Shown here: positions 42,720 through 52,444 of the stretch, one piece after another | Layout: each line of letters starts with the position of its first letter | Numbering within the stretch: position 1 is the stretch's first letter | The notes under the pieces: generated by a model | The model's input: the letters and a program-made list of their open reading frames with translations, nothing else | Told to the model about the DNA's origin: nothing | Databases searched by the model: none | Source of the DNA: Stieleria neptunia | GTDB taxonomy: Bacteria; Planctomycetota; Planctomycetia; Pirellulales; Pirellulaceae | Direction: 5' to 3' | Assembly: GCF_007754155.1 (NCBI RefSeq) | Contig: NZ_CP037423.1 | Location: 7,808,938-7,872,937 of the forward strand | Length of the DNA: 64,000 nucleotides | Translations under genes and position numbers: made by a program

Positions 42720-42899
42720 CTGTTTGCCGCCGGCATCGCCAGCTCGCTGACCTGCGTCGGCATGTTGCTTCAACGTTTCGGCGGCAACCTGATTCGCAAA
42801 GACAGTTGGCTGGGAAATCTGCCGTGGGCGTATCTCCGAGCCTCGCTCATTCTCGGCGTTGGTTTCTTTTATACCGCCAAAGTCGCATTGGCTGGGTGA
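42720..42899 (+). pseudogene. Membrane-protein tail remnant
   Basis: A frame between a stop at 42717 and a stop at 42897 encodes about 59 residues ('LFAAGIASSLTCVGMLLQRF', 'LPWAYLRASLILGVGFFYTA') with two hydrophobic stretches. It has the look of the end of a multi-helix membrane protein, with no start codon or ribosome site. I do not recognise the family. Confidence 0.45.
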
Positions 42900-42987
42900 C
42901 CCGGCTCCAACGTCCGTCCTTGGCGAACGCGGAAAAGGGGTCAGGCTTACGTGTTGGTGTGCAGGCTTTAGAGACCGTCCAGCTTAG

Positions 42988-43082
42988 GGCTAGCGCGAAA
43001 CGCGACAAATCTGAATGATCTGACCGAATGGGTGAGAGGTGGTCGGCGGAGGGGTGTACGACGTCCTTTCTAGGTCGTCGCG
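42988..43082. repeat. Dispersed intergenic element, copy 1
   Basis: GCGAAACGCGACAAA at 42996-43010, then GATCTG, GTGGTC, GCGGA and ACGTCCTT occur in the same order as at 56989-57066, with similar spacing. The end includes ACGAC/GTCGT arms around CGTCCTTTCTAG-like bases. It lies between the membrane remnant and the thioredoxin-like gene; no gene is seen between 42900 and 43208. Confidence 0.6.
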
Positions 43083-43208
43083 TAGAGCCCCACGGGCGAC
43101 GGCCCGGAAGGGCCATCGTACTTCAGAAATGCGATCGTCTTAAGCTGGACTTTCCCTAAAGGCTAGACACCAACGGTTGCTGAAACCCTACCGCTCGACA
43201 CCCGTGGG

Positions 43209-43661
43209 TCACTTCCCGGAGTCGCCCTCTAATCTCAGTATCTCCCCTTCCAAAAGGTCAATCGAGACCGGAAAGCTTCGAGTTAGGACCGGCTGGCCAT
43301 GATCGAAAAGGACATACGTTGGACAAATCGTTCCACCGAGCTTCGCGACCATTTGGGCGTTGGCGTTGAAGTCGACTCGAATCACGTCGACTTTGCCCTC
43401 CAAGGATTCGCGCAGTCGAACCACATCGCTTTTGGTTTGCGCACAACGTGGACAATTGAAATCGACGCCAAACTCCACCAGCACCGGCACTTGGCTCGCC
43501 TGAACAAAACGCTCCAATTCACGTCCGCTGACCGTCGGCAGGCCGACTTCGTTTACGAACTCAGTTGTCGATTCCTGCGAACCGGTTCCGCAACCAAGGA
43601 TCATCGCGAGCAGGCAGGTCAATAATGCAAGACTCATCGCGGTGAAGTCGCTGTGATGCAT
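43209..43661 (-). CDS. Thioredoxin-like lipoprotein
   Basis: A 150-residue exported protein. The signal peptide ends in a lipobox-like 'LLAMILGCG', so it is probably lipid-anchored. The thioredoxin fold shows 'VLVEFGVDFNCPRCAQTKSD' with a CPRC active site (unusual Arg), 'VDVIRVDFNANAQMVAKLGG' and cis-Pro in 'TICPTYVLFD'. The ATG at 43661 is preferred to 43715 because AGGAG lies 8 bases upstream. It follows the COG0523 GTPase and is likely in its operon. It may reduce cysteines of a metal-binding partner. Confidence 0.85.
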   Translation of the reverse strand: MHHSDFTAMSLALLTCLLAMILGCGTGSQESTTEFVNEVGLPTVSGRELERFVQASQVPVLVEFGVDFNCPRCAQTKSDVVRLRESLEGKVDVIRVDFNANAQMVAKLGGTICPTYVLFDHGQPVLTRSFPVSIDLLEGEILRLEGDSGK

Positions 43662-43711
43662 TGGTCGTTTCTCCTGTGATTTGAAAACGAGCCTCGACGA
43701 TTGACGCGACA

Positions 43712-44977
43712 TCACACTACCCCCTCTTCCATAAGCTCTTCACCGGTTTCCAATTCAATCGGTGGCAAAGTGTCTTCAAGATTCCGCCAGAACTCCGGCC
43801 CCTGCACGTACTCAAGATCCGTCAGCAAACAGCCATCGAGAATCTGCGTGATCCGATCCTGGTCCATCACGTTGCCGATGAACACCAACTGTTGATGTCG
43901 ATCGCCATAGTCGCCGACGAACTTCGATTGAATCTCGGCGATTGATTCTTGGTCTTCGGGCCACTCATCGTTCGGAGCGGCCGCCCACCAAAATCCGGCG
44001 GGATTCATTCGGATCGAACAGCCCGCTTGCGACCAATCGTAAGCCCAGTCGTGACGCGATGCGATCCACATCAGTCCTTTGCTGCGTAGAACACCATCAA
44101 ACAAGCCCTCGTCCATGTCGCCATCAAGCACGTCGGTCAATCGTTTGGGATGAAACGGGCGCTGGCGGCGATAGACGAAATGCGAAATTCCGTATTCTTC
44201 GGTTTCCGTCTCTTCTTCGCCTCGCGGGACCGCCAACCAACCCGGTTGCAATTCAGCTTCGCCGAGTGAAAAAAGCCCCGTGCCCATGATCTCGGTCAAG
44301 TCAACTCGACTCTCGGTCGTGTTGATGAACTTGGCGTTCGGATTGAGCCGCCGCAGGATTTGATTGAGCTGTTCGAGGTCGTAAGGCGACACCAGATCGG
44401 TCTTGTTGACGATGACGACGTTGGCAAACTCGACTTGATCGACCAACAAATCAACGATGTTCCGCCTGTCGTCTTCGCTCAGACCCAAGCGACGATCGGT
44501 CAGGTCGTCCCAGGAACCAAAGTCCTTCATGAAGTTGCCCGCGTCGACGACCGTGACCATCGTGTCAAGTTCAGCAACCAGCGAGAGACTATCGCCGTTT
44601 TCATCCTCGAACGTAAACGTCTCGGCCACCGGCATCGGCTCGGAAATTCCGGTCGATTCGATCAGCAAGTAGTCGAATCGGCCGTCGCGAGCAAGTCGAC
44701 GGACCTCAACGAGCAGGTCCTCACGAAGCGTGCAGCAGATACAGCCGTTGGACATTTCGACGAGCTGCTCTTCGGTGCGCGACAGATTCGCGTCACCCGA
44801 CTTCACAAGTGCCGCGTCGATATTGACTTCGCTCATGTCGTTGACAATCACCGCAACTTTCAGGTTATCGCGATTGGTCAAAATGTGGTTCAGCAGCGTC
44901 GTCTTGCCCGCGCCGAGGAAGCCGGAAAGGACAGTGACGGGTAGGTGTTTCGATCGATTCGATTGGGACATGTTCAT
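43712..44977 (-). CDS. COG0523 (CobW/ZNG1-like) metal-chaperone GTPase
   Basis: A 421-residue P-loop GTPase of the G3E family. Walker A 'GFLGAGKTT' at 19-27; metal-binding 'NGCICC' (C79, C81, C82); '[13 protein letters not shown]' for the switch II/Walker B region; 'VIVNKTDLV' for the guanine base; and a CobW_C domain after about 260 ('[15 protein letters not shown]'). Members act as zinc chaperones or transfer metal to target enzymes and are often Zur-controlled. The stop of the upstream gene overlaps its ATG by 4 bases. Length and C-terminal domain match the ZigA/YciC-like subgroup. Confidence 0.93.
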   Translation of the reverse strand: MNMSQSNRSKHLPVTVLSGFLGAGKTTLLNHILTNRDNLKVAVIVNDMSEVNIDAALVKSGDANLSRTEEQLVEMSNGCICCTLREDLLVEVRRLARDGRFDYLLIESTGISEPMPVAETFTFEDENGDSLSLVAELDTMVTVVDAGNFMKDFGSWDDLTDRRLGLSEDDRRNIVDLLVDQVEFANVVIVNKTDLVSPYDLEQLNQILRRLNPNAKFINTTESRVDLTEIMGTGLFSLGEAELQPGWLAVPRGEEETETEEYGISHFVYRRQRPFHPKRLTDVLDGDMDEGLFDGVLRSKGLMWIASRHDWAYDWSQAGCSIRMNPAGFWWAAAPNDEWPEDQESIAEIQSKFVGDYGDRHQQLVFIGNVMDQDRITQILDGCLLTDLEYVQGPEFWRNLEDTLPPIELETGEELMEEGVV

Positions 44978-45402
44978 GGTTGGTTCAAGAGAACTGCGAG
45001 GGACAGGTGATTGCTAGATAGAGCCCGGTGGTGATCCACACGTTGGCGACCATGTTGGTGAGCGCGTTGCACAGTCCGCAAATCGATCGGGCGGGCACCT
45101 TGCATCATCAAACGTTCGCGGAACATGCGAGAAAGCAACGACTCGTCGCCACCGAGGTAGACCACATGAGTCGCCCGCCTCATCGCGATTTCGCGAGAAT
45201 TGGCGGTTTGGTAGTCGTCGCCATCGTTCTGAACGAGCACGTCGGTTGCCGTTGTGTTGAACGAAAAGCTGCGAAGCAACGATGCAGCCCGCCAATCAGA
45301 AACAGCGACCACTGTCTCCGCGGGCTCATCTGCAAGCACTGCGCGATGAAGAAAGTTTCCGGGCAAGCAAACCGCGACCGCTAGCAGGCTAAGACGATAC
45401 AT
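44974..45402 (-). CDS. Periplasmic metal-binding-like protein (short ZnuA-like)
   Basis: A 142-residue protein from the ATG at 45402. Signal peptide '[20 protein letters not shown]' and mature start '[20 protein letters not shown]', then '[20 protein letters not shown]' and '[20 protein letters not shown]' resemble the first half of metal ABC-transporter binding proteins. The C-terminal His-rich '[20 protein letters not shown]' is not typical; another frame there reads as a small hydrophobic stretch, so a frameshift is possible. Its stop overlaps the COG0523 start. Metal binding is inferred from context. Confidence 0.55.
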   Translation of the reverse strand: MYRLSLLAVAVCLPGNFLHRAVLADEPAETVVAVSDWRAASLLRSFSFNTTATDVLVQNDGDDYQTANSREIAMRRATHVVYLGGDESLLSRMFRERLMMQGARPIDLRTVQRAHQHGRQRVDHHRALSSNHLSLAVLLNQP

Positions 45403-45728
45403 GGAAATTCTCCGAACGAGTGAAGCACAGACGGAGGCAATCGTACCGCACATGCAATCCCTGTGCAAGTATGGCGTGTTTCGAAGAGCACGAGATCGAT
45501 GCTTGCCGGCGAAGCATCTGAATTTCGCGTCGCGGCAGGCCATCGGCGAGAGCGCATTGCGATGCTGGCACGCGCGCCCACGATTGCGCCGGTCACGATG
45601 CCGGCGTGGTAATTTGGGATAACTTTGACCATTCAAATGGTCGTCTGCAATGTGTGGGTTTTGCCGTGCCGATACCAAGTCTCGGTCGGGCCGGTTGTCT
45701 ACACATCACGGCTTTTGGAAATTTTTCG
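45403..45728. other. Divergent control region of the metal operon and barrel gene
   Basis: No convincing gene; short frames on both strands look like shadows. It must hold promoters for both directions. The only visible signal is the palindrome at 45627-45642. Confidence 0.5.
45627..45642. promoter_or_regulatory. 7-2-7 inverted repeat, candidate operator
   Basis: GACCATT-CA-AATGGTC is a perfect 7-bp inverted repeat with a 2-base spacer. It lies in the region between the divergent metal operon and the barrel gene, 87 bases before the latter. The shape would suit a dimeric Fur/Zur-type repressor, but it does not match the known Zur consensus well. Confidence 0.4.
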
Positions 45729-46754
45729 ATGCGACATATCGGTCGGCTCGGGTTGGGAATCGCGGTGTGGTGGCTTGCCACGTTGCCGACATTGGCATGG
45801 GATCGTGGTTGCGATGACTCACAACCCGGATATTCAGAGTCAGGTGATTCGGCTTGCTACCGGTTCAGCGACGAAGGCAGTTGTTTCGCCCAAGACACGG
45901 GTTGCCTCGGGCAAACGCTCGCCAACGGCCGGTATCAATCGCTGTTCTGGGTTGGCGTTGACAGTTTGTGGTTGACGCATTCTGGCAGCGAGTTTCGCTC
46001 CGAAATCCTGGATCCGGGCAATAACACGGTCACGATCGCACAAACCCTTGATCACGGATTGCCGGTCGCTCCGCGGGTCCGAATGGGAACGCTGTTGCTG
46101 GACTCGTTTCGCACCGAACTGAGCTACTTCGGCACCGTTGGATGGGAATCGTCCGCGACATTGCGAAATGTCGCACCGCTGCCTGACTTGGACGCGACAA
46201 TCGACTACGACGCCGAGCTTCACAACGTCGAGTGGAATTTTTTTGGCGGGCAGTCCGAGGTCGACTCACACTGGCTGATCGGGTTGCGTTACCTGCGTTA
46301 TCGCGATTCGTTTTCGGAAGCCTACCGCTTGGATACCGGATTCGGGCCACTCATCGAGGAAACAGCACGAGGCGAGGCGACCAATGATGCGTTCGGGCCT
46401 CAGGCCGGTGTGGGCCTGGACTTGGGTGGCGGCAGCACACGATTGCACTTGGGCGCCAAGCTTGGCCTGATGAACAATCAAGTGCAGCAATCCGGGCCGG
46501 GTTTCAACGATGCAATCGTAATCGATGGGATTGCTGAAACAACATTCGATAACGACTCCAACGAGTTCGCTTGGTTGGGCGATTTGGAAGTCACGCTGGA
46601 ACACCAGGTATCAAGATCAGTGTCGTTCCGCTTGGGTTACCAAGGACTCTTCTTGGACAACGTCGTTCAATCGGCGACGCAAAACGGTCAGCAATCAAAG
46701 GCGAGTCAGATTTCGTTCCACGGGTTGGTGTTGGGCGCGCAGTGGGTGCGATGA
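45729..46754 (+). CDS. BBP7-like outer-membrane beta-barrel protein
   Basis: A 341-residue protein with a signal peptide ('GLGIAVWWLATLPTLAWDRG'). The rest alternates amphipathic beta strands typical of a barrel ('YQSLFWVGVDSLWLTHSG', 'GTLLLDSFRTELSYFGTVGW', 'LIGLRYLRYRDSFSEAYRL', 'LHLGAKLGLMNNQVQQSG') and ends 'ISFHGLVLGAQWVR' with aromatic residue near the C-terminus. It matches the BBP7 family of planctomycete barrels. The ATG at 45729 is chosen since the longer frame before it is non-signal. Role unknown; a porin-like or uptake role for metal is suggested only by the divergent operon. Confidence 0.75.
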   Translation: MRHIGRLGLGIAVWWLATLPTLAWDRGCDDSQPGYSESGDSACYRFSDEGSCFAQDTGCLGQTLANGRYQSLFWVGVDSLWLTHSGSEFRSEILDPGNNTVTIAQTLDHGLPVAPRVRMGTLLLDSFRTELSYFGTVGWESSATLRNVAPLPDLDATIDYDAELHNVEWNFFGGQSEVDSHWLIGLRYLRYRDSFSEAYRLDTGFGPLIEETARGEATNDAFGPQAGVGLDLGGGSTRLHLGAKLGLMNNQVQQSGPGFNDAIVIDGIAETTFDNDSNEFAWLGDLEVTLEHQVSRSVSFRLGYQGLFLDNVVQSATQNGQQSKASQISFHGLVLGAQWVR

Positions 46755-46803
46755 ACATCGTGGGCAGTGAGCGCCGCCCTTTTCGTGCGATTAGCCGCTT
46801 CCC

Positions 46804-48906
46804 TTAGAACAATTCCGCGGGCTCGCTTCCAAGCAACGGGTCGTCGTCCTCTCGATCCAAAAGATCGGTGACAGCCACAACTGCGGTTCCACCGTCACTA
46901 CGGCTCAGAGCGTTGATAATCACAAGCGCGTCGAGCGCCGTCACTTGGCCGTCAGCATTGACATCGTGTGCGTTTGTGTCCGTCTCGGTGACGATTGAGT
47001 TGGTGCCTCGCCGATCCAGATAGTTGATCACCATCAATGCATCAATCGCGGTCACTCGGGCATCGCCGCTGAGATCGGCCCGCTGCATCAGGCTGAGCGG
47101 TAGACCAGAAATCACCACCGGTGGCAACGTCGCACCGACGGTGATTCGCACAACGGCGGACGATCGGTTTCCATCGCTGTCGGCAATAGAATAGGTCAGC
47201 GAATCGTCGCCCACGAAGTCGGTTCGAGGCACATAGACCAAGCGGTTGTTTCCCGGACGAACCGCCCCATGGGCCGGTTGCACTTCGACACGCAAATTTG
47301 CGAACGAAAGCGATTCCTCTTCGTCGCGGTCATTCGCCAGTGGATCGAACGTGACCGATTGATTTTGTCGCACCAGGACAAAGTCGTCGGTCGCGATCGG
47401 GGCTTCGCCGACCGCTGTACCGATGACCTGAACGGAAACCAGAGCGGGCTGGGCATAGATGCCGCGATCGTCGGCAACGATGTAGCTGAAGATGTCCTCG
47501 CCCGCGAAATCCGCATCGGCGGTGTAGACAAAGAAGCCCGTAACCGGGTCGAATTCGACGGACCCGCCGGCGGGCGATTCGACGATTCGCAATGACGACA
47601 AATTCAACGCTCGAGTGTTGTTTTGGTCGTTTGCCAGAGCATCGATGACGATCGTTCGCTGGCTGTTGACCGTCGCCGCATCATCGCGAAGTTCCGGTGC
47701 CGTGAGGGGCTCGCCAGGCGGTAGCACATCGTAGCCGATCAGATCGAAGACTCGCAGATCGACGTTGGAAATTGGCGAGATCGTCTGCGGCGGCAGCGCC
47801 GGGGCCATCACACCGATCGGTATTCCAAACAAATCTTCTGCTTGCCAGTGGCTCGCTTGATATCCGAACGCCACACCCGGATCAATCAAACCGATGTCTT
47901 CACCAAGCTCGACTGGATATTCATGATCCAAAGTCGTCCAACCGTCGGCGGTGACGAAGTCCATGACGGCTGGCGTGGATGGCCGCAACTCTCGCCGCAC
48001 CTCTTCAAACGCCGCCGCTGTTCGCGGGTTTCCCGAACCGGGTAGCGATCGGAAACGGAACAGGTCCAGCGTGGAAGGAGCGATCGCCGTCTCGGTCACG
48101 CCTGCACGAATCGCTTGGTCGATGCGATCAACCGATGAGATGAATCCCAAGACATGACCGATCTCATGGACGACAAGGGATTCAAAATCGAATTGGCCGG
48201 GTGAGATCCCGTCTGCCCTGTTGTAGTCAAAGCGGTGAGGCTGATTCGGCAGAAGTGCCTCAGGATTAAGCAAGATCTGCCCGTCGGCGACTCCCAATTC
48301 GTCGTCAACGGATTCCGAATGCAAGCCGAGCGCCTTCAAGTTGGCTTTGGTCAGGCTGATACGATCGTCGTAACGAAGCGACCCCGGATAAGCGAATTCG
48401 ATCGACTCGGGCGACGGCAGCGAAGCGAGGATCGAATCGTCTTGTTCGATCAAGCCATCGTTCTGCATCGCGGTACGAATTTGCGCATACGGCAACTCGA
48501 CTTCGACGGGGCGGGCGAAGCCGAGCACTTCGGCAGGAAGATCGGTTCCGAACTGGCTCGACGAAATTTCCTCAAACTGCAAATCGATCTGAATCGAGAC
48601 CGTGATCGGATCGTTCAGCATCGCTTCCCACTGGGCCGCCGCCCGCTCGACGGCCGCCAATGCCCCGAACTGGTTTCGCAGATTCACGCCCGGCACGATT
48701 TCGATGCGAAAACCATCGTTACTATCGACGACATCGCGTGTCCCCGCGGCTGGTTCGATCAAACGCGTTCCGGCGATGGCTGCGGAGGGAACGGCCCGCG
48801 AGTGATAGACGGCAGACTCGGTGAGTTCGGACGAAACTGCCTCGATATCGGCCGCCATCAGGCAACGGTCGTGCAGTGATTCAAGAGCAAGTGGTCGGCG
48901 TTTCAC
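46804..48906 (-). CDS. Secreted metalloprotease-like protein with cadherin-like and dockerin domains
   Basis: About 700 residues from a GTG at 48906, which makes the N-terminus 'KRRPLALESLHDRCLMA', the planctomycete export motif; an ATG at 48990 gives an unlikely leader. A catalytic zinc motif 'VVHEIGHVLGFISSVD' sits in the N-terminal half (NF038122/M10-like metallopeptidase). Two cadherin/Big-like repeats follow ('ANDQNNTRALNLSSLRIVES', 'PRTDFVGDDSLTYSIADSDG'), then dockerin type I repeats ('DLSGDARVTAIDALMVINYL', 'DVNADGQVTALDALVIINAL') with calcium loops. It is probably surface-bound and acts outside the cell. Confidence 0.85.
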   Translation of the reverse strand: MKRRPLALESLHDRCLMAADIEAVSSELTESAVYHSRAVPSAAIAGTRLIEPAAGTRDVVDSNDGFRIEIVPGVNLRNQFGALAAVERAAAQWEAMLNDPITVSIQIDLQFEEISSSQFGTDLPAEVLGFARPVEVELPYAQIRTAMQNDGLIEQDDSILASLPSPESIEFAYPGSLRYDDRISLTKANLKALGLHSESVDDELGVADGQILLNPEALLPNQPHRFDYNRADGISPGQFDFESLVVHEIGHVLGFISSVDRIDQAIRAGVTETAIAPSTLDLFRFRSLPGSGNPRTAAAFEEVRRELRPSTPAVMDFVTADGWTTLDHEYPVELGEDIGLIDPGVAFGYQASHWQAEDLFGIPIGVMAPALPPQTISPISNVDLRVFDLIGYDVLPPGEPLTAPELRDDAATVNSQRTIVIDALANDQNNTRALNLSSLRIVESPAGGSVEFDPVTGFFVYTADADFAGEDIFSYIVADDRGIYAQPALVSVQVIGTAVGEAPIATDDFVLVRQNQSVTFDPLANDRDEEESLSFANLRVEVQPAHGAVRPGNNRLVYVPRTDFVGDDSLTYSIADSDGNRSSAVVRITVGATLPPVVISGLPLSLMQRADLSGDARVTAIDALMVINYLDRRGTNSIVTETDTNAHDVNADGQVTALDALVIINALSRSDGGTAVVAVTDLLDREDDDPLLGSEPAELF

Positions 48907-49153
48907 GCTGGGAAACTCTTTGTGGGAAAGCAAATGGGGTCCGACCACAGGACGAACGGACAATTTAATTTGGGCGATATGCGGGGGCAATAGGCGTTTT
49001 GACGGTTATTCGAGTCGATTTGATTCAAGCGAATGTGCGGGTCCCGCCGAATCAACCTGGTGTCCTTTGGTCGGACTTCTTTGGTCGCGTCGCTCCGGCA
49101 TTGAACGGGCACAGCACGCGGCAACTTGTATCGGTCTGACTGACGGAGATTCC

Positions 49154-51127
49154 ATGAAACCCTCTTGGCGACGACATCATCGAAAGCGATCACTTGCATT
49201 GCTGCTCGCCGGATTGATGGTCGCGGTGACCGTTCCCGCTGTGGCACAGGAGATCGAAGTTTCGCCGTCGATCCTGGCTCAGCAACCGGCGACTCCGCCC
49301 GCGCCTCCGGCCGAGTCGGTGCCAATTCGCTCGCGATTGCAAAGCAATTTTCCCCAGGAATTGATCCTGCCGCCGCCCAGCGAACGAGCCGAGCGGGATG
49401 CGTCGCGGTTCATTCCCACGTCGATTGACCCCGAACTGTCGTTGAAGCTGGTAGTGGGACGCCCGAAAGTCTTGCAACTTGCCGAAACGCCCAAACGGAT
49501 CTACACGCCCGCTGACACGATCATTCGCACGGAGATCATTGACGAGCAAAGCGGCAAAGAGGTCGCCGTCACTGGAATGCAACCGGGCACAACGACGTTG
49601 ATCTTTTGGTTCGATGACGATGGTGCCCCCGGCGGTCAAAGTACCGTGGCTTATGAAGTCCGTGTTTATGCCGATCCACTGTTTGCGCGTCCAACCGAAG
49701 ACTTGCAAGCGGACCTCAATGAAAAGTTCCCCAACAGCTACATCGAACTGGACGAACTCGCCGATCGGTTGATCGTCCGCGGTCAAACGCCCGATGCGAT
49801 CGAGATGTCGCAGATCCTCGATGTGCTATTGGGGGCGAGGCAAGCTAGAAACTGGAGCGGTCAAGCTTTGGAATCGCAGGCCGCACTCACAGCAGTGAAC
49901 TTCACCACCACCGCTGAGCGACTGGAATCGGAGCGGGCAGCTGCATTCGCCGACCGCATTCTCGACGCACGCGCTCTTGCTGAGGCCGGCATCATCAACC
50001 AACTGAAGATCGTTGGCGAGCAGCAAGTGATGTTGAAAGTCACGGTCGCGGAAGTCAACCGCAGTGCCGCGCGCAGCATCGGGTTGAACTTCGGGGTCGA
50101 CAACAACGACGGTTTGACCGTGTTTCAATCGCTGACCGGTGGTTTGACGCAAGCCGGTGGTGCCGGCAATCAAAGTGGTGCCAACATCCTCGCCTCGTTG
50201 GACATGGGCCAAGTTCGTTTGGCCATCGAAGCGCTCCGCACCATGAACCTGTCTCGCACTTTGGCCGAACCGAATCTGGTCGCCATGAATGGCCAGTCTG
50301 CGGACTTTCAAGCGGGCGGTCAATTTCCGATTCCCGTCATCAGCTCAGGCGGAGGCGGCGGAAACAATCTTCAAGGTGTCTCGTTCGTGCCCTTTGGTGT
50401 GCAGTTGCAATTCACGCCCTTTATCCAAGATCGCGATGTGATTCGATTGCAGATGAACGCGGAAGTGAGCACTCGCGATGAGTCCTTGGGCACGAGCATC
50501 GGCGGTGGAGGCGGTGGGACTCAGGTTTCGGGACTGAACAGCCGCAACTTTTCAACCACGGTGCAACTGCGCAGCGGCCAAACGATTGCCGTTGCGGGAC
50601 TATTACAAACGAACTACGGGTCCAGTACGGATCGCGTTCCCTTCTGGGGTGACTTGCCGATCATCGGTGCCACCGGCGGCGTCAACCGCACGAGCGGTGG
50701 CGAGCAGGAACTCGTTGTCTTGGTCACACCACACTTGGTAGCCCCCGTCGACGCCGGATCCGCCCCCGCATTGCCCGGCCGCGATGTTCACGAACCCACC
50801 GACATCGAATTCTTCATTGCCAATCGATTGGAGAGTCGCCGCTCCAAAGACTATCGCTCGTCGGTTCGCACGGACTACGCACGTCAAAGGCATGCCGAGC
50901 ATTGTCGTGCGGAACAGTTCATGATCGGCGAAGTCGGCCCGACCGATCGCTGCTATCCGCGACCGGCACCGGTCCCGCATGCTGCGATTCCGTCTGCAAG
51001 CAGCACGCACAGCACGCCAACGCAGCACAGCCCCACGATGGAACTGATTGAACCGCAGGGCATACCCGGTGCAGCGCCCGGCACAACCTTCCCCGGCATG
51101 ATTCGACGAGGCATGGATGCTCAATAA
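49154..51127 (+). CDS. cpaC: Tad secretin (CpaC/RcpA)
   Basis: A 657-residue outer-membrane secretin. From the ATG at 49154: signal peptide with 'ALLLAGLMVAVTVPAVAQEI', a BON/N-domain region ('GRPKVLQLAETPKRIYTPAD', 'EKFPNSYIELDELADRLIVR'), and the secretin core with 'EQQVMLKVTVAEVNRSAAR', 'SRTLAEPNLVAMNGQSADFQ', 'GGQFPIP' and the C-terminal 'GEQELVVLVTPHLVAPV'. A long poorly conserved tail (about 560-657) is Arg/His/Pro-rich. It is the outer-membrane pore of the Flp pilus, encoded 6.5 kb away from the rest of the Tad genes. It is divergent from the dockerin gene. Confidence 0.93.
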   Translation: MKPSWRRHHRKRSLALLLAGLMVAVTVPAVAQEIEVSPSILAQQPATPPAPPAESVPIRSRLQSNFPQELILPPPSERAERDASRFIPTSIDPELSLKLVVGRPKVLQLAETPKRIYTPADTIIRTEIIDEQSGKEVAVTGMQPGTTTLIFWFDDDGAPGGQSTVAYEVRVYADPLFARPTEDLQADLNEKFPNSYIELDELADRLIVRGQTPDAIEMSQILDVLLGARQARNWSGQALESQAALTAVNFTTTAERLESERAAAFADRILDARALAEAGIINQLKIVGEQQVMLKVTVAEVNRSAARSIGLNFGVDNNDGLTVFQSLTGGLTQAGGAGNQSGANILASLDMGQVRLAIEALRTMNLSRTLAEPNLVAMNGQSADFQAGGQFPIPVISSGGGGGNNLQGVSFVPFGVQLQFTPFIQDRDVIRLQMNAEVSTRDESLGTSIGGGGGGTQVSGLNSRNFSTTVQLRSGQTIAVAGLLQTNYGSSTDRVPFWGDLPIIGATGGVNRTSGGEQELVVLVTPHLVAPVDAGSAPALPGRDVHEPTDIEFFIANRLESRRSKDYRSSVRTDYARQRHAEHCRAEQFMIGEVGPTDRCYPRPAPVPHAAIPSASSTHSTPTQHSPTMELIEPQGIPGAAPGTTFPGMIRRGMDAQ

Positions 51128-51713
51128 TTGGCACAAGACGACGCCGAATGGATTCCTGCTCACCGGTCTGATCGTTGTTTCACTGGCCGCAAGCGGTTGC
51201 GCGTCTCGCGGCGGAATCCTGGGCGTGGATTGTTGTGCCGACGTTCCAGCGGGTGCCGTTCCGCAACAAGCCGGCGCAAAACTTTGCGATTGGCAAACGG
51301 CTCAAGTCGGCGGTGCGGTCGCCGATCAAACAATGCTGTATCGATCCGACTTCATCGGCACGAGTACCACGCTGTCACCCGGTGCGATCGAACGAATGGC
51401 ACGCAATGCGAACAGCGGATTGGCTGGCATGCAGCCGGCGATGATTGAACCATCCGGCGACGCTTCGTTAGACGCCGCGCGCGTGAACTCGGTCAACCGT
51501 CAACTGGTCAGCTTTGGAGTCACCGCGCCGACGACCGAAATCGCCACGCCCGCGGCACTCGGAATGCGAGGCCCACTGGCGGAACGAGTCGCCAGCGGAT
51601 TCGGAGGCACACGGAACTCCTCCGCGGGCACTGGCGCACCGATTTCGCAGACCTCTGGTCTCGGCAGTCAGTCCGGCAGTTTCGGCGGCAACTTGCCGGG
51701 AGGCATCTTTTGA
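51117..51713 (+). CDS. Tad-associated lipoprotein
   Basis: A 198-residue lipoprotein. The signal peptide has lipobox 'SLAASGC' near residue 27. The mature part is Ala/Gly/Ser-rich ('GSGSFGGNLPGGIF'-like end) with 'CDWQTAQVGGAVADQTMLYR'. The start overlaps the secretin stop by 11 bases. In many Tad loci a lipoprotein next to the secretin serves as pilotin (RcpB/CpaD-like), but this protein lacks clear CpaD motifs. Function is inferred from position. Confidence 0.75.
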   Translation: MLNNWHKTTPNGFLLTGLIVVSLAASGCASRGGILGVDCCADVPAGAVPQQAGAKLCDWQTAQVGGAVADQTMLYRSDFIGTSTTLSPGAIERMARNANSGLAGMQPAMIEPSGDASLDAARVNSVNRQLVSFGVTAPTTEIATPAALGMRGPLAERVASGFGGTRNSSAGTGAPISQTSGLGSQSGSFGGNLPGGIF

Positions 51714-52444
51714 TGAGAATCGGCATGATGATAAACCGGCGGTCTCGCAACGCGACGGTCATCTCTTTGGCACTCGCGCTTTCGGTCGGTTGCAGCAGCA
51801 TCAAAAAGCATCGCGATTCGGATTTTTTGAAGCCGCTCGCATCGTCGTCGCCGGCTGAATCCAAAGCGAAACGCGAACCGATGCCCAGTGAACGATCGCT
51901 GTGCATGGAAACCGCCAAGACCGTGGCCGGACAAGGGTACGCCGCGGAAGCCATTCAACTTTACGAACGTGCTGAGCAACTCGATCCAGCCGCCGCGCCG
52001 CTTGATGCCGAGCTTGCCCCCTTGTACGCCGACGTCGGCAATCAAAACGCTGCGATCCAACGGTACCAACGATGCGTCGAGCGCACGCCTGATGACGTCG
52101 AGCTGTCCAACAACTTCGCTTGGACTTTGATGGAAGCCGGGCGTTATGACCAGGCGATCACCGAAGCGAGCCGGGGGTTACAAAACGACTCCAACCACGT
52201 CCGTCTCCGATCAACGCTGGCAATGATTCACTATCGACAAGGCGACCGAGCAGCAGCGTTCCAACAGTTTGAGCAAGCCCACGGATCCACCGTCGCCCAT
52301 CACAACCTCGCGATCCTGGACATCGACGCCGGCAATCTCGACGCTGCCCAAGAGCATCTGCAACTCGCAAGGCAATCCGCTCAGCCCAACTCCAAAACCG
52401 AATCGCTAGTGTCCGCGCTAGAATCGCACGTCTCAACGCGATAG
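51713..52444 (+). CDS. tadD: TadD-like TPR lipoprotein
   Basis: A 243-residue protein. Signal peptide 'ATVISLALALSVGCSS' with lipobox, followed by about four TPR repeats ('GYAAEAIQLYERAEQLDPAA', 'GNQNAAIQRYQRCVERTPDD', 'GRYDQAITEASRGLQNDSNH', 'GDRAAAFQQFEQAHGS'). TadD proteins are TPR lipoproteins needed for Flp pilus assembly. The ATG at 51713 shares a base with the upstream stop (TGATG). Confidence 0.85.
   Translation: MRIGMMINRRSRNATVISLALALSVGCSSIKKHRDSDFLKPLASSSPAESKAKREPMPSERSLCMETAKTVAGQGYAAEAIQLYERAEQLDPAAAPLDAELAPLYADVGNQNAAIQRYQRCVERTPDDVELSNNFAWTLMEAGRYDQAITEASRGLQNDSNHVRLRSTLAMIHYRQGDRAAAFQQFEQAHGSTVAHHNLAILDIDAGNLDAAQEHLQLARQSAQPNSKTESLVSALESHVSTR

Noticed and set aside
45381..45632. 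83-codon minus frame upstream of the metal operon
   Set aside because: Overlaps the gene start, lacks motifs, and looks like a shadow in the control region.
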